64,000 nt of DNA from a virus, in the IMG/VR virus record IMGVR_UViG_3300044846_003114, positions 62,001 through 126,000 of that record; one strand, 5' to 3'. Under the pieces are notes generated by a model. That model saw only the letters and a list, made by a program, of their open reading frames with translations. It ran no database searches and was not told the origin of the DNA. The translations under genes and the position numbers were made by a program. Shown in pieces: positions 15,571 to 22,015 of this stretch; the stretch's first letter is position 1, and each line of letters starts with the position of its first letter.

Positions 15571-15601
15571 CAAATATAAAACTAATTCCATTATATACAA
15601 A
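15571..15601 (-). promoter_or_regulatory. Bacteroidota-type promoter
   Basis: TTTG, 19 nt, TATATTTG with GTGGACACTAAA leader. Confidence 0.78.
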
Positions 15602-15885
15602 ATAAAAATGTTAATCTTTTCTAAAAATTTATTAACCGGTAAACGGGGGATAATGTATTACTGGGGAAATGAAGATGAAGAATTCCTCAAGAGGTGAAAT
15701 GGATATTACTGGGATGTATTACCCAGTAATTGATTTCCGTTGGACGGGGTTCCAAAATGGTCTATCATACATGTAATACCCAGTAATGTAATACCGACGA
15801 TCGTTATAAATTTCTTCAGAGTTCTGTGTTGAATATCCCAGTAAATTATCTTACCTGTCACGGTGTGTCGGAGATTCCTCCTCAA
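15602..15885. repeat. Spacer with five TTACTGGG motifs
   Basis: 15658-15666 and 15706-15713 (+); 15722-15729, 15779-15786 and 15837-15844 (-). The three reverse copies are spaced 57-58 bp apart. Paralogous to 14375-14560. No gene. Confidence 0.85.
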
Positions 15886-15919
15886 ACAAAAATCCCCCGA
15901 AGAAAAACTCCGAGGGATT
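15886..15919 (-). terminator. Intrinsic terminator
   Basis: Minus strand AATCCCTCGGAG-tttttc-TTCGGGGGATT, related to 7875-7905. Confidence 0.85.
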
Positions 15920-15941
15920 CAACAAGAATGGAAAAACAAAT

Positions 15942-16280
15942 CTAACTTTCAATCAACCTATCAATAACATCAACTAATTCATCAAACATAATGTCGTGGT
16001 CAATTGTTTCAACAACAACCATCATATCGTTCACTAATCGGACTTCATAATAATCTAAACCATTTAATGTAATCAATACGAATTGTTTCCACTTCGCACC
16101 CGTTACTTTCAATAGAATACCTTTAACATAACCATCCTCCGTTAAACCTATACGGATAAGTTTTGTTACACCCCAACACATAAAAGGAATACCCCCTTGT
16201 GTTTTGTACAATACATACATAGTGTCACTGGGGTTAAACTCTCGTACCCCCAAACTGGAAAGTTTTTGTTCCGTTGTCAT
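15942..16280 (-). CDS. Conserved phage hypothetical protein, 112 aa
   Basis: MTTEQKLSSLGVREFNPSDTMYVLYKTQGGIPFMCWGVTKL... A small beta-rich protein (WKQFVLITLNGLDYYEVRLV) with a helical end FDELVDVIDRLIES. The MCWG block occurs in other phage hypotheticals, but I cannot name the family. Monocistronic. Confidence 0.8.
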   Translation of the reverse strand: MTTEQKLSSLGVREFNPSDTMYVLYKTQGGIPFMCWGVTKLIRIGLTEDGYVKGILLKVTGAKWKQFVLITLNGLDYYEVRLVNDMMVVVETIDHDIMFDELVDVIDRLIES

Positions 16281-16302
16281 ATCATTTTGTTTTTAGTGTA
16301 TA

Positions 16303-16334
16303 CAAATATAACGCTATTACCGGATTATTCCAAA
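16303..16334 (-). promoter_or_regulatory. Bacteroidota-type promoter
   Basis: TTTG, 20 nt, TATATTTG with GTATACACTAAAA leader. Confidence 0.75.
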
Positions 16335-16894
16335 CTTTTTCTGTTAAATTTTTGTGAAGGTGAGGTTCACCAGAAATATATTCCTGGGGTACACCCCAGT
16401 AAGGTTTTTTGAAAAAACAAGAAAATTTTTTTTATATTGTTTTTTTAACCCAGTAAACTTTTTCGTAATGTTACAACCTTGTAATTTTAAAAAAAAGTGA
16501 AAAAAAATTTGGAGTGTACTAGAAATAGTAAAAAATCGGAGAAAAGTGAAATAACATTACTGGGTTGTAGGGAAGGATATTTTTTTTTTAGAATATAAAG
16601 ATAAAAATTTTTTTTGTTGTTTACAAACTTTTTTTATTACTGGGTTAACTTTTTATGATCCCCGGACGATCATCCAAAATAAATTACTGGGGTGTGCAGT
16701 TGAGTCGTACACCCGGATGTCGTGGAAAACATTCCTGGGGTAATAATTCTAAAATGTGCGCAGTAAAAAGTCTTAAATGTGCGCAGTACCCCAGTAAACA
16801 AAAACAACGATCAGGGAAAAAATCAGGTTTCCTTCCAAAATAACCCAGTAAGGTTTCTTGTAATGTTACAGTGTGAGGATGATGAGTGGGAGAA
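16335..16894. repeat. Longest spacer: seven TTACTGGG motifs, gene-free
   Basis: Motifs at 16394-16402 (-), 16449-16456 (-), 16557-16564 (+), 16637-16644 (+), 16684-16692 (+), 16789-16797 (-), 16843-16850 (-), plus degenerate CCTGGGG near 16382 and 16734. It holds long A and T runs, a TTACAACCTTGTAA-type element near 16470 that inverts the one near 11765, and 16752-16785 as an inverted near-copy of 6842-6875. I see no gene in these 560 bases. Size and repeat content make it the best candidate here for a replication or regulatory centre. Confidence 0.8.
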
Positions 16895-16926
16895 ATAAAA
16901 AACCCCCACCATTTCTGATGAGGGTT
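16895..16926 (-). terminator. Intrinsic terminator (copy of 12793-12822)
   Basis: Minus strand AACCCTCATCAGAAATGGTG then GGGGTT and T run. Confidence 0.86.
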
Positions 16927-16950
16927 TGGGGGAGGGGGAACACTAATCTT

Positions 16951-17070
16951 TTATCTCCACAAGTTCACTTTACCAACAACACAATGAGGTGTCTTCGGTC
17001 TGTGATGACGATTCACAACACAAGATGAGAACAATACGATGACCATAATTAAACTGAATACTTTTTTCAT
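16951..17070 (-). CDS. Tiny lipoprotein, 39 aa
   Basis: Starts MKKVFSLIMVIVLFSSCVV at 17070. It is a complete type II signal peptide: two lysines, a hydrophobic core and the lipobox FSSC, with Cys17 the lipidated residue. The mature peptide is only 23 residues with RHHRPKTPHC. The start lies 5 nt after the stop of the 67-aa membrane protein, so they share a transcript. A phage-encoded tiny lipoprotein in the host envelope fits superinfection exclusion (such as phage T5 Llp), by analogy only. Confidence 0.78.
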   Translation of the reverse strand: MKKVFSLIMVIVLFSSCVVNRHHRPKTPHCVVGKVNLWR

Positions 17071-17075
17071 TTACT

Positions 17076-17279
17076 TTATTTTAATTCTTGTTCGGGTAAA
17101 CTGATGATTAATAACAACACACCAAATAGGAATACGATAGTCCATAGACCACCTATCCAATTTAAACTACTACCAAATTGAATACTTCCGTCTGTAAACA
17201 AACCGAGGAATAGGAGTAGGGAACATACCGATATCAATGTCATCCCGACATTGAACATTCTGTTGTAGGTTTTTTTCAT
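17076..17279 (-). CDS. Two-helix membrane protein, 67 aa
   Basis: ATG at 17279 (MKKTYNRMFNVGMTLISVC...). Two predicted transmembrane helices: about residues 10-30 (MTLISVCSLLLFLGLF) and 40-60 (IGGLWTIVFLFGVLLLIISL), short basic N-terminus. The size and topology also fit a holin-type protein, but its place beside the tiny lipoprotein in the early block rather than near the endolysin argues for an envelope-directed exclusion or inhibitor role. Confidence 0.72.
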   Translation of the reverse strand: MKKTYNRMFNVGMTLISVCSLLLFLGLFTDGSIQFGSSLNWIGGLWTIVFLFGVLLLIISLPEQELK

Positions 17280-17298
17280 ATCATTTGTTTTTAGAACA

Positions 17299-17330
17299 CA
17301 AAGATATAAAACTATTTCCATTATACCAAA
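17299..17330 (-). promoter_or_regulatory. Bacteroidota-type promoter, last of the minus block
   Basis: TTTG, 20 nt, TATCTTTG on the minus strand. Confidence 0.75.
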
Positions 17331-17576
17331 TACTAATGTTAATGTTTTCCTAATAGATGTGGGACCTCAGGATACACAGGGGGGTTATTACTGGGTAGAC
17401 CTCCCTATACCCATAGGTGGGGGGTCCCCCCTCCCCGTATCCCCCCTTAATTAGGGGTTTTTGGGGGGGTCTAAACAGGGGGTCAATGCCGTAACAGAAA
17501 TTTTTCTGGAAAAAAAGTCAAAAAATGGACTTTACCTCCTAAAGTAGAAATAAAATTTTCCAGATTTTTTTTAAGA
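17331..17576. other. G/C-run palindromic junction between gene blocks
   Basis: One TTACTGGG at 17388-17395, then alternating runs: GGGGGG-T-CCCCCC at 17419-17431, a CCCC-ttaatta-GGGG hairpin near 17443-17457 followed by T5 and G7, and another G5 run near 17478. In an AT-rich genome this is the most GC-skewed local sequence of the window. It lies where the strand changes from the minus early block to the tagged-protein block. Could be a bidirectional terminator, origin or G-quadruplex site. Confidence 0.6.
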
Positions 17577-17584
17577 TATTTATA
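17577..17584 (+). promoter_or_regulatory. TATTTATA late-promoter candidate
   Basis: TATTTATA followed by exactly 4 nt and the ATG at 17589; see the finding on this motif. Confidence 0.55.
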
Positions 17585-17588
17585 TCAT

Positions 17589-18227
17589 ATGAAACTATTA
17601 GACACTATATACGAATCCGTTCTATTAGAATACTCACATAAACTCATTGACCAATTGGTAGATAGGTTTAGTGAGGAGGGTGTAGATCCCGAAGAAGCGA
17701 GGGAGTATATCAATTTGTTTCATAGGTTTTCTCAAGGACTCGATCCTGACAAAAGGGATATCACCAAGTATTCGTGGGACGAACTATATAGAACCGTTAA
17801 TGATAAGAAAGACAATAGAAGAATTAAGGCGGGGAAAATCGGGGACAAGAACATAGATAAAGATGATGTTGTTTATGGTAAGGATGGTGTGATGATATAC
17901 AGAGGGGACAGTAAGGAGAAATGTATTAGATATGGTAATGGTTACAATTTATGTATATCTTCAAGAGGAGATGATAACAAATATGATGAATATACTCATG
18001 TAACTAAAAATTACTATTTTATATTCAACAATAACTTAGATAAGGATGATCCGTTACATTTAGTTGTTATACAGAGACTTTTATATCCTTTAACACGTGA
18101 TTCAAGTCCGTATGTATTATGGGATGCCGAAAACAGGTTGATGTTTCCTGTAGACAAATTACCAAGTTTCAATACAATCGAATTGATACTACCTTGGTTA
18201 GAAGGACTTGAACATATCTTCGTATAG
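17589..18227 (+). CDS. Tagged virion-cargo candidate, 212 aa
   Basis: N-terminus MKLLDTIYESVLLEY carries the short tag with an IYE site at residues 7-9. The body has no named family that I recognise. It contains WDELYRTVNDKK, a central MIYRGDSKEKCIRYGNGYNLCISSRG, and YYFIFNNNLDKDDPLHLVVIQ. The order (xYxGxS, CIxxG, CISxRG, FxFxxDD, HxxxIQ) is repeated loosely in the 588-aa minus-strand protein at 31369-33135, so the two probably share a fold. Preceded by TATTTATA. Predicted internal virion protein. Confidence 0.85.
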   Translation: MKLLDTIYESVLLEYSHKLIDQLVDRFSEEGVDPEEAREYINLFHRFSQGLDPDKRDITKYSWDELYRTVNDKKDNRRIKAGKIGDKNIDKDDVVYGKDGVMIYRGDSKEKCIRYGNGYNLCISSRGDDNKYDEYTHVTKNYYFIFNNNLDKDDPLHLVVIQRLLYPLTRDSSPYVLWDAENRLMFPVDKLPSFNTIELILPWLEGLEHIFV

Positions 18228-18338
18228 TAAAATTAGAACTATATTTCTAATTCCTATACATTCGGGGGGTAAAAACCTATAATTGGAAATATATTTCTAA
18301 AAGTGAAATAAAAATTTTCCAGAAATTTTCAGGGAATT
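18228..18338. other. Convergent intergenic region
   Basis: AT-rich spacer with the direct repeat TATATTTCTAA (near 18240 and 18290) and AAAATTTTCCAGA, which also occurs upstream of 17589. No clear terminator hairpin. Confidence 0.4.
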
Positions 18339-18845
18339 CTAATAATCGAACAATACCATATTGTTTTCTTCATCAATACCAAGGTTACTTAGGTGGAAAT
18401 CTAATAACACCAAACCTCCCAACTTTAACATATTGAACTCTTGGATAATCCCAAGTATATTACCATATAAAACATCGTTGTCTTTAACTTCTTCTGATAA
18501 GTCATTTTTCTGATTAACTATATGAGCCATGATGTTACTCGAATGTTTTTTAACAATATTCGCCACATCCATAAATTCAGGTACATCTGTGATAAGTTTA
18601 TACTTGTGTTTTACTATAATGTATCTATCCTCATCAAATACGTTCTTCCCCGTCTTTTTCATGGAATATATCTTGGGGAAGTGTTTCAGGTTACCCTTGA
18701 ATTTTAAAATTCTCTTTGATACTAATATTTCGGTGTCATCCTCGGTTAGTTTGTATATCTTACCGTTCTTTTCATATACCGACCCCCAATTACCTTTTCC
18801 TATTTTCTCGTAGTGGGATTCCTTTATTATGTCTATTAGTTTCAT
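18339..18845 (-). CDS. Kinase-like protein with capsid-targeting-like tag
   Basis: 168 aa. The tag MKLIDIIKESHYEK (IKE at 7-9) is followed directly by a protein-kinase-like fold: glycine loop IGKGNWGSVYE (15-25), candidate ATP lysine in KIYKL (Lys32), catalytic-loop variant LLDFHLSNLGI (Asp149, Asn154) and a metal-binding DFG variant LFDY (Asp167) at the very C-terminus. The C-lobe is reduced, as in phage and toxin kinases such as HipA-like or Fam20-like minimal forms. Predicted to be packaged and to phosphorylate, or AMPylate, a host target on entry. The element TATTTATA lies 4 nt before its ATG. Confidence 0.85.
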   Translation of the reverse strand: MKLIDIIKESHYEKIGKGNWGSVYEKNGKIYKLTEDDTEILVSKRILKFKGNLKHFPKIYSMKKTGKNVFDEDRYIIVKHKYKLITDVPEFMDVANIVKKHSSNIMAHIVNQKNDLSEEVKDNDVLYGNILGIIQEFNMLKLGGLVLLDFHLSNLGIDEENNMVLFDY

Positions 18846-18849
18846 GATT

Positions 18850-18857
18850 TATAAATA
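18850..18857 (-). promoter_or_regulatory. TATTTATA late-promoter candidate
   Basis: Minus strand TATTTATA, 4 nt, ATG of the kinase-like gene. Confidence 0.55.
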
Positions 18858-18949
18858 TTAATGGTAAATTTTTTAGAATATGAGTACACAATATTCGTAA
18901 AATAAACTACATTTTAAAAAAACATGGACATAGATGTCCGAAATACATT

Positions 18950-20365
18950 ATGAAAATCAACGAACTTTACGAAACAGTAATTAATTATCAAACACAGAAC
19001 AGGGTATTCTTTCAGAATGCCGAGAATTGGGACATTAGAAGATTGGGTGAAATGTATAAAGAAGGTGAACTAATCTTGCAGGATTGGTTTCAACGAGACT
19101 ATTGTTGGAACAAACCTCAGATATGTTCATTAATGCACACCTTGCTACACACCCCAACTTTATTACCCGAGATTGTACTCATTAGAATCGGAGACAAGTA
19201 CCATGTGGCTGACGGTCACCAAAGACTTCGTAGTATTTTATTGGAAGTTTTAACCAATCCCGATTTCAAGTACTTTTCAAAAGAACTTACCGAATCAACC
19301 AAGTACTTTAACGTGGGACCTAAGAATATGGAACTATGGAAGGAGTTTAGTAGGGAGATTGAAAGAAAAACTATTACAGTTAAAGTTATCATCAATAATA
19401 ACTTGGATGAAAATGAATTACGTAACCTCAGTTCTTATGTCTTTAAGAAATGGAATAATGGTACCGCTTTGAGCCCTGCCGAGAAGAGAGGAGCATTTCC
19501 ATCCGATTTAAACATCAATATCGTTCAAAGACTTAAGAATACCATTCCATTGGAAAAACAAATATCTCTATTGGTTTCAAGAACGTCAAGTAAGAATAAG
19601 TTTAATGAGTTGGTGGAAAAGGTTTTCTTTCACTTCATGAATCCAAACGCATTACATGACCCAAATGATGATGGGTATAGTATCATACATTCCTATTCCG
19701 AAGATGAATATAGTGGTAAATTTAAAACCTTCTATAAGTTGTTTAACGTTATGACGGATACGGTTTATAACTATACCAACTTCAATGGACATTTTGGACC
19801 AGGTGCTTGTTGTATGAGAGATGTTCTTACCTTTGTAAATGATTTATATCTTAAGAATGAAATTAAATCCTTTGATGAGTACAGTTGGTACCTTACATCT
19901 GTTCTTGATACTCTACATACAACTTATTACAATAACAAACGATTTGACGATTACCATGGAGGTAACTACGAAATAATTGATATGGAAATCAATAACACTT
20001 GGTTTAAAGGTTTCTTCTGTCATTTCGGTAAAGGTCAAGATCATAAATTCGAAAATCGTAGAACATTCCTATATGACAATAGAGAGTTGTTTGGCAAACT
20101 TATTGAGTATGATCACCAAAGATTGTTTACACAGGTACAGAAACAAATAAAATATATTGAACAAAATAGAGTCTGTGTTGGATTCGATGGTGGCGGTTGC
20201 AGATACCACGGGACCGAACCTTTGTCATATGGTGAAATGGAAGGTGACCATATCGTTGAACATACCAATGGAGGAAAAACGGTTATCGAAAACCTTCAAA
20301 TGTTATGTATGGAATGCCATTCCGAAAAAACAAAACAATTCAATACAAAAGAAATTATTGAATAA
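18950..20365 (+). CDS. DUF262-HNH endonuclease (GmrSD-like) with tag
   Basis: 471 aa. N-terminus MKINELYETVINYQ has a tag-like LYE site. Residues about 30-330 are a DUF262 (ParB/Srx-like) domain: LILQDWFQRDYCWNKPQ and the DGHQR motif at 88-92 (family DGQQR, nucleotide hydrolysis). The C-terminus is an HNH nuclease, with Cys at GFDGGGCRYHG, EGDHIVEHTNGG and ENLQMLCMECHSEKT. This matches GmrSD/BrxU-type, nucleotide-dependent modification-specific nucleases. If packaged, it could attack host or rival-phage DNA; a homing role is the alternative. Not preceded by TATTTATA at close range. Confidence 0.9.
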   Translation: MKINELYETVINYQTQNRVFFQNAENWDIRRLGEMYKEGELILQDWFQRDYCWNKPQICSLMHTLLHTPTLLPEIVLIRIGDKYHVADGHQRLRSILLEVLTNPDFKYFSKELTESTKYFNVGPKNMELWKEFSREIERKTITVKVIINNNLDENELRNLSSYVFKKWNNGTALSPAEKRGAFPSDLNINIVQRLKNTIPLEKQISLLVSRTSSKNKFNELVEKVFFHFMNPNALHDPNDDGYSIIHSYSEDEYSGKFKTFYKLFNVMTDTVYNYTNFNGHFGPGACCMRDVLTFVNDLYLKNEIKSFDEYSWYLTSVLDTLHTTYYNNKRFDDYHGGNYEIIDMEINNTWFKGFFCHFGKGQDHKFENRRTFLYDNRELFGKLIEYDHQRLFTQVQKQIKYIEQNRVCVGFDGGGCRYHGTEPLSYGEMEGDHIVEHTNGGKTVIENLQMLCMECHSEKTKQFNTKEIIE

Positions 20366-20373
20366 AATATACT

Positions 20374-20381
20374 TATCTTTG
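20374..20381 (+). promoter_or_regulatory. TATCTTTG -7 box before the 40-aa basic gene
   Basis: A consensus Bacteroidota -7 element 15 nt before the ATG at 20397; no -33 TTG at the usual spacing. Confidence 0.4.
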
Positions 20382-20396
20382 TAAAAACTTTATACT

Positions 20397-20519
20397 ATGT
20401 CAAAATCAAGTACAGTACGTCCACACAACTTCCAAAGAGTTGTTAAGACCAAGAATGGTCCAGTTGTAAAGAATTGTATCCGTAAGGGTCACACCAGAAC
20501 AACAAAGAAAAGAGCTTAG
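20397..20519 (+). CDS. Small basic protein, 40 aa
   Basis: MSKSSTVRPHNFQRVVKTKN... ending CIRKGHTRTTKKRA. About 30% Lys plus Arg and no hydrophobic core, so probably a nucleic-acid-binding peptide. It stands alone between the DUF262-HNH gene and a terminator at 20630. A second 40-aa basic protein is at 23995-24117. Both could be DNA-condensing virion peptides or ribosome-directed peptides; family unknown. Confidence 0.72.
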   Translation: MSKSSTVRPHNFQRVVKTKNGPVVKNCIRKGHTRTTKKRA

Positions 20520-20629
20520 ATTTTTTCAAAATTTTAGATATTTATTCTAGTATACTAGCTTCTAGAGTACTAGAACTAGATAAAAGCAACTAGAATTAAT
20601 ACTAGCATATACTGGGCACAAAATTGAAA
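20520..20629. other. CTAG-rich palindromic stretch
   Basis: Between about 20543 and 20604 CTAG occurs seven times, including TACTAG/CTAGTA inverted pairs (TCTAGTATACTAG). A TATTTATT element lies just before it. No gene. A terminator follows. Confidence 0.6.
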
Positions 20630-20655
20630 CCTTCTCAACCCGAGAGGGTTTTTTG
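20630..20655 (+). terminator. Intrinsic terminator
   Basis: CCTTCTC-aac-CCGAGAGG followed by TTTTTT; ends the 20397-20519 unit. Confidence 0.8.
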
Positions 20656-20658
20656 TTG

Positions 20659-20666
20659 TATTTATA
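20659..20666 (+). promoter_or_regulatory. TATTTATA late-promoter candidate
   Basis: Four nt before the ATG at 20671, and directly after a terminator, so it must carry the start signal for the lipase unit. Confidence 0.6.
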
Positions 20667-20670
20667 TATT

Positions 20671-21402
20671 ATGAATAAAGACGAAGTAATCTATAACGTA
20701 CAATTATGTGACGTTGTATATAAAGACCAAAAAGACATAGACTTCAACAGTCTTGGACTAAAATCCGTTAAATGGATTGATGATAAGAAATCAGATACCC
20801 AAGCATTTGTTGCTATGAAGGGGAAGTCACTCTATGTGGTCTTCAGAGGTACTTCATCCAAGAAGGATGCTCAAAACGATGTATCCATTGACAAAGTACC
20901 ATTCATCCTTGATGGTGATAAAGTACATATTGGTTTCAAATCTTCTTGGGATGCTGTGAAGGACATTGTCCTTAAGAGTATTGATAAGATGAGTGGGTAT
21001 AATAAGATTGTTGTATGTGGTCATAGTCTTGGAGCGGCAGTTGCTACCTTATGTGCTTATAACCTTTCACACGTATTTGAAGATACCGTTATTGAATGTT
21101 GTACCATAGGAAGTCCAAGAGTCGGTAATAAGACCTTTAAGAACAACTACGACGCTCGTAAGATTAAAACCCTTAGAATCGTCCATAATCACGACCTGGT
21201 GACACGTTCTCCGAACATCGGGTACTATCACGTGAATTATATGTTACGAATCGACGACGAGGGTAATATTAAGAAGTATATGATTGATTGGGAACGTGCA
21301 TGGAATTATATTAAATCCGTATTCACAGGAAAGACAATTAAGGATCATATGACTGCCAGTTATATTAGTTCTTTGAATAAATGGCATGCCAAACAACCAT
21401 AA
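20671..21402 (+). CDS. Class 3 lipase (alpha/beta hydrolase)
   Basis: 243 aa. Lipase class 3 signatures: VVFRGTSS, nucleophile elbow CGHSLGAA (Ser119), GSPRVGN, then NHDLVTRSP (Asp175) and KDHMTASY (His226) completing the Ser-Asp-His triad. No signal peptide, so it acts in the cytoplasm or is carried by the virion. The N-terminus lacks the tag. The start at 20671 fits TATTTATA-N4-ATG and excludes the longer reading. It is followed closely by the tagged 120-aa gene. Possible role: hydrolysing membrane lipids during entry or lysis. Confidence 0.92.
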   Translation: MNKDEVIYNVQLCDVVYKDQKDIDFNSLGLKSVKWIDDKKSDTQAFVAMKGKSLYVVFRGTSSKKDAQNDVSIDKVPFILDGDKVHIGFKSSWDAVKDIVLKSIDKMSGYNKIVVCGHSLGAAVATLCAYNLSHVFEDTVIECCTIGSPRVGNKTFKNNYDARKIKTLRIVHNHDLVTRSPNIGYYHVNYMLRIDDEGNIKKYMIDWERAWNYIKSVFTGKTIKDHMTASYISSLNKWHAKQP

Positions 21403-21403
21403 T

Positions 21404-21766
21404 ATGAAAGTTATCATATCAGAGTCCCAATTAAGGACCATTATTGAACAACAAACCTCCAACCTTACCGTTCCCGAGCAAACCCTGTTAGGGTTCTTAA
21501 ATCGGTTCCTAAGAGGGGAAGAAGGGGAGTTTCAGAATACCCCTATAGATCAGCTTAGAAAGACGATGTTGTTTAATGGTAAGACAATATACCCGATGGC
21601 ACAAAAACTCCTTGAGAAGAAGAATACGGGTCGTAAAACATACGATGACAAGACCTTTAACTCCCTGTTTATGTCTATGGATAAGAACATAACAAAGGAA
21701 CAACGATATGAGTTCTTTAATGAAGGTGGAACCATCACAAATATAAAGTACAGTTCACAGTTTTAA
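21404..21766 (+). CDS. Tagged (long-form) hypothetical protein, 120 aa
   Basis: MKVIISESQLRTIIEQQTSN shows the long-form tag: I-x-E-S-Q-L-x-x-I-I-E, with a candidate IIE cleavage site at 13-16. The remainder is basic and helical (RKTMLFNGKTIYPMAQKLLEKK, then KNITKEQRYEFF). Family not recognised. The ATG is 1 nt after the lipase stop (TAATATG junction) and the stop overlaps the FeoA-like start. Confidence 0.82.
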   Translation: MKVIISESQLRTIIEQQTSNLTVPEQTLLGFLNRFLRGEEGEFQNTPIDQLRKTMLFNGKTIYPMAQKLLEKKNTGRKTYDDKTFNSLFMSMDKNITKEQRYEFFNEGGTITNIKYSSQF

Positions 21767-21999
21767 TGAAACATTATCAGATATCGAGTGTAATCGAGAA
21801 TAACCCCTGTGATGATTGCAAACCTTGCTTAAGATTGAGATTAATGGATATGGGGTTTATCCCCGGACAAAAGATTGATGTGGAAAACACTAAGTTTGGT
21901 TTATACTTGGTTCATTTAAAATCCTTTAATGGTAACCACGAACAGACATTCGCTTTGAGGAAAGATGAGTTTGAACGTCTGTGTGTTATTCCCCTATAA
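21766..21999 (+). CDS. FeoA-like SH3 domain protein
   Basis: 77 aa. LRLRLMDMGFIPGQKIDVENTKFG...TFALRKDEFERLCV follows the FeoA pattern (RLxxLGFxPGxxVxV...ALRxxEAxxIxV). In bacteria FeoA is a small SH3-like partner of the ferrous-iron transporter FeoB and also occurs at the end of DtxR-type regulators. A cysteine pair (CDDCKPC) precedes the domain. The start overlaps the previous stop (TAATG). Unusual in a phage; it could interfere with host iron uptake or simply be an adapter domain. Confidence 0.82.
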   Translation: MKHYQISSVIENNPCDDCKPCLRLRLMDMGFIPGQKIDVENTKFGLYLVHLKSFNGNHEQTFALRKDEFERLCVIPL

Positions 22000-22002
22000 T
22001 AA

Positions 22003-22010
22003 TATTTATA
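22003..22010 (+). promoter_or_regulatory. TATTTATA late-promoter candidate
   Basis: Five nt before the ATG at 22016. Confidence 0.5.
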
Positions 22011-22015
22011 TAGAT

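Noticed and set aside
13401-15697. Plus-strand frames containing MYYWGNEDD
   Set aside because: The similar peptides only reflect the duplicated 21-nt spacer element read in the same frame; no supporting start signal.
4239-17395. Integron attC sites or a CRISPR array as explanation for the repeats
   Set aside because: No RYYYAAC/GTTRRRY core pairs, no regular spacing and no uniform spacers; motif copies differ in distance and orientation.
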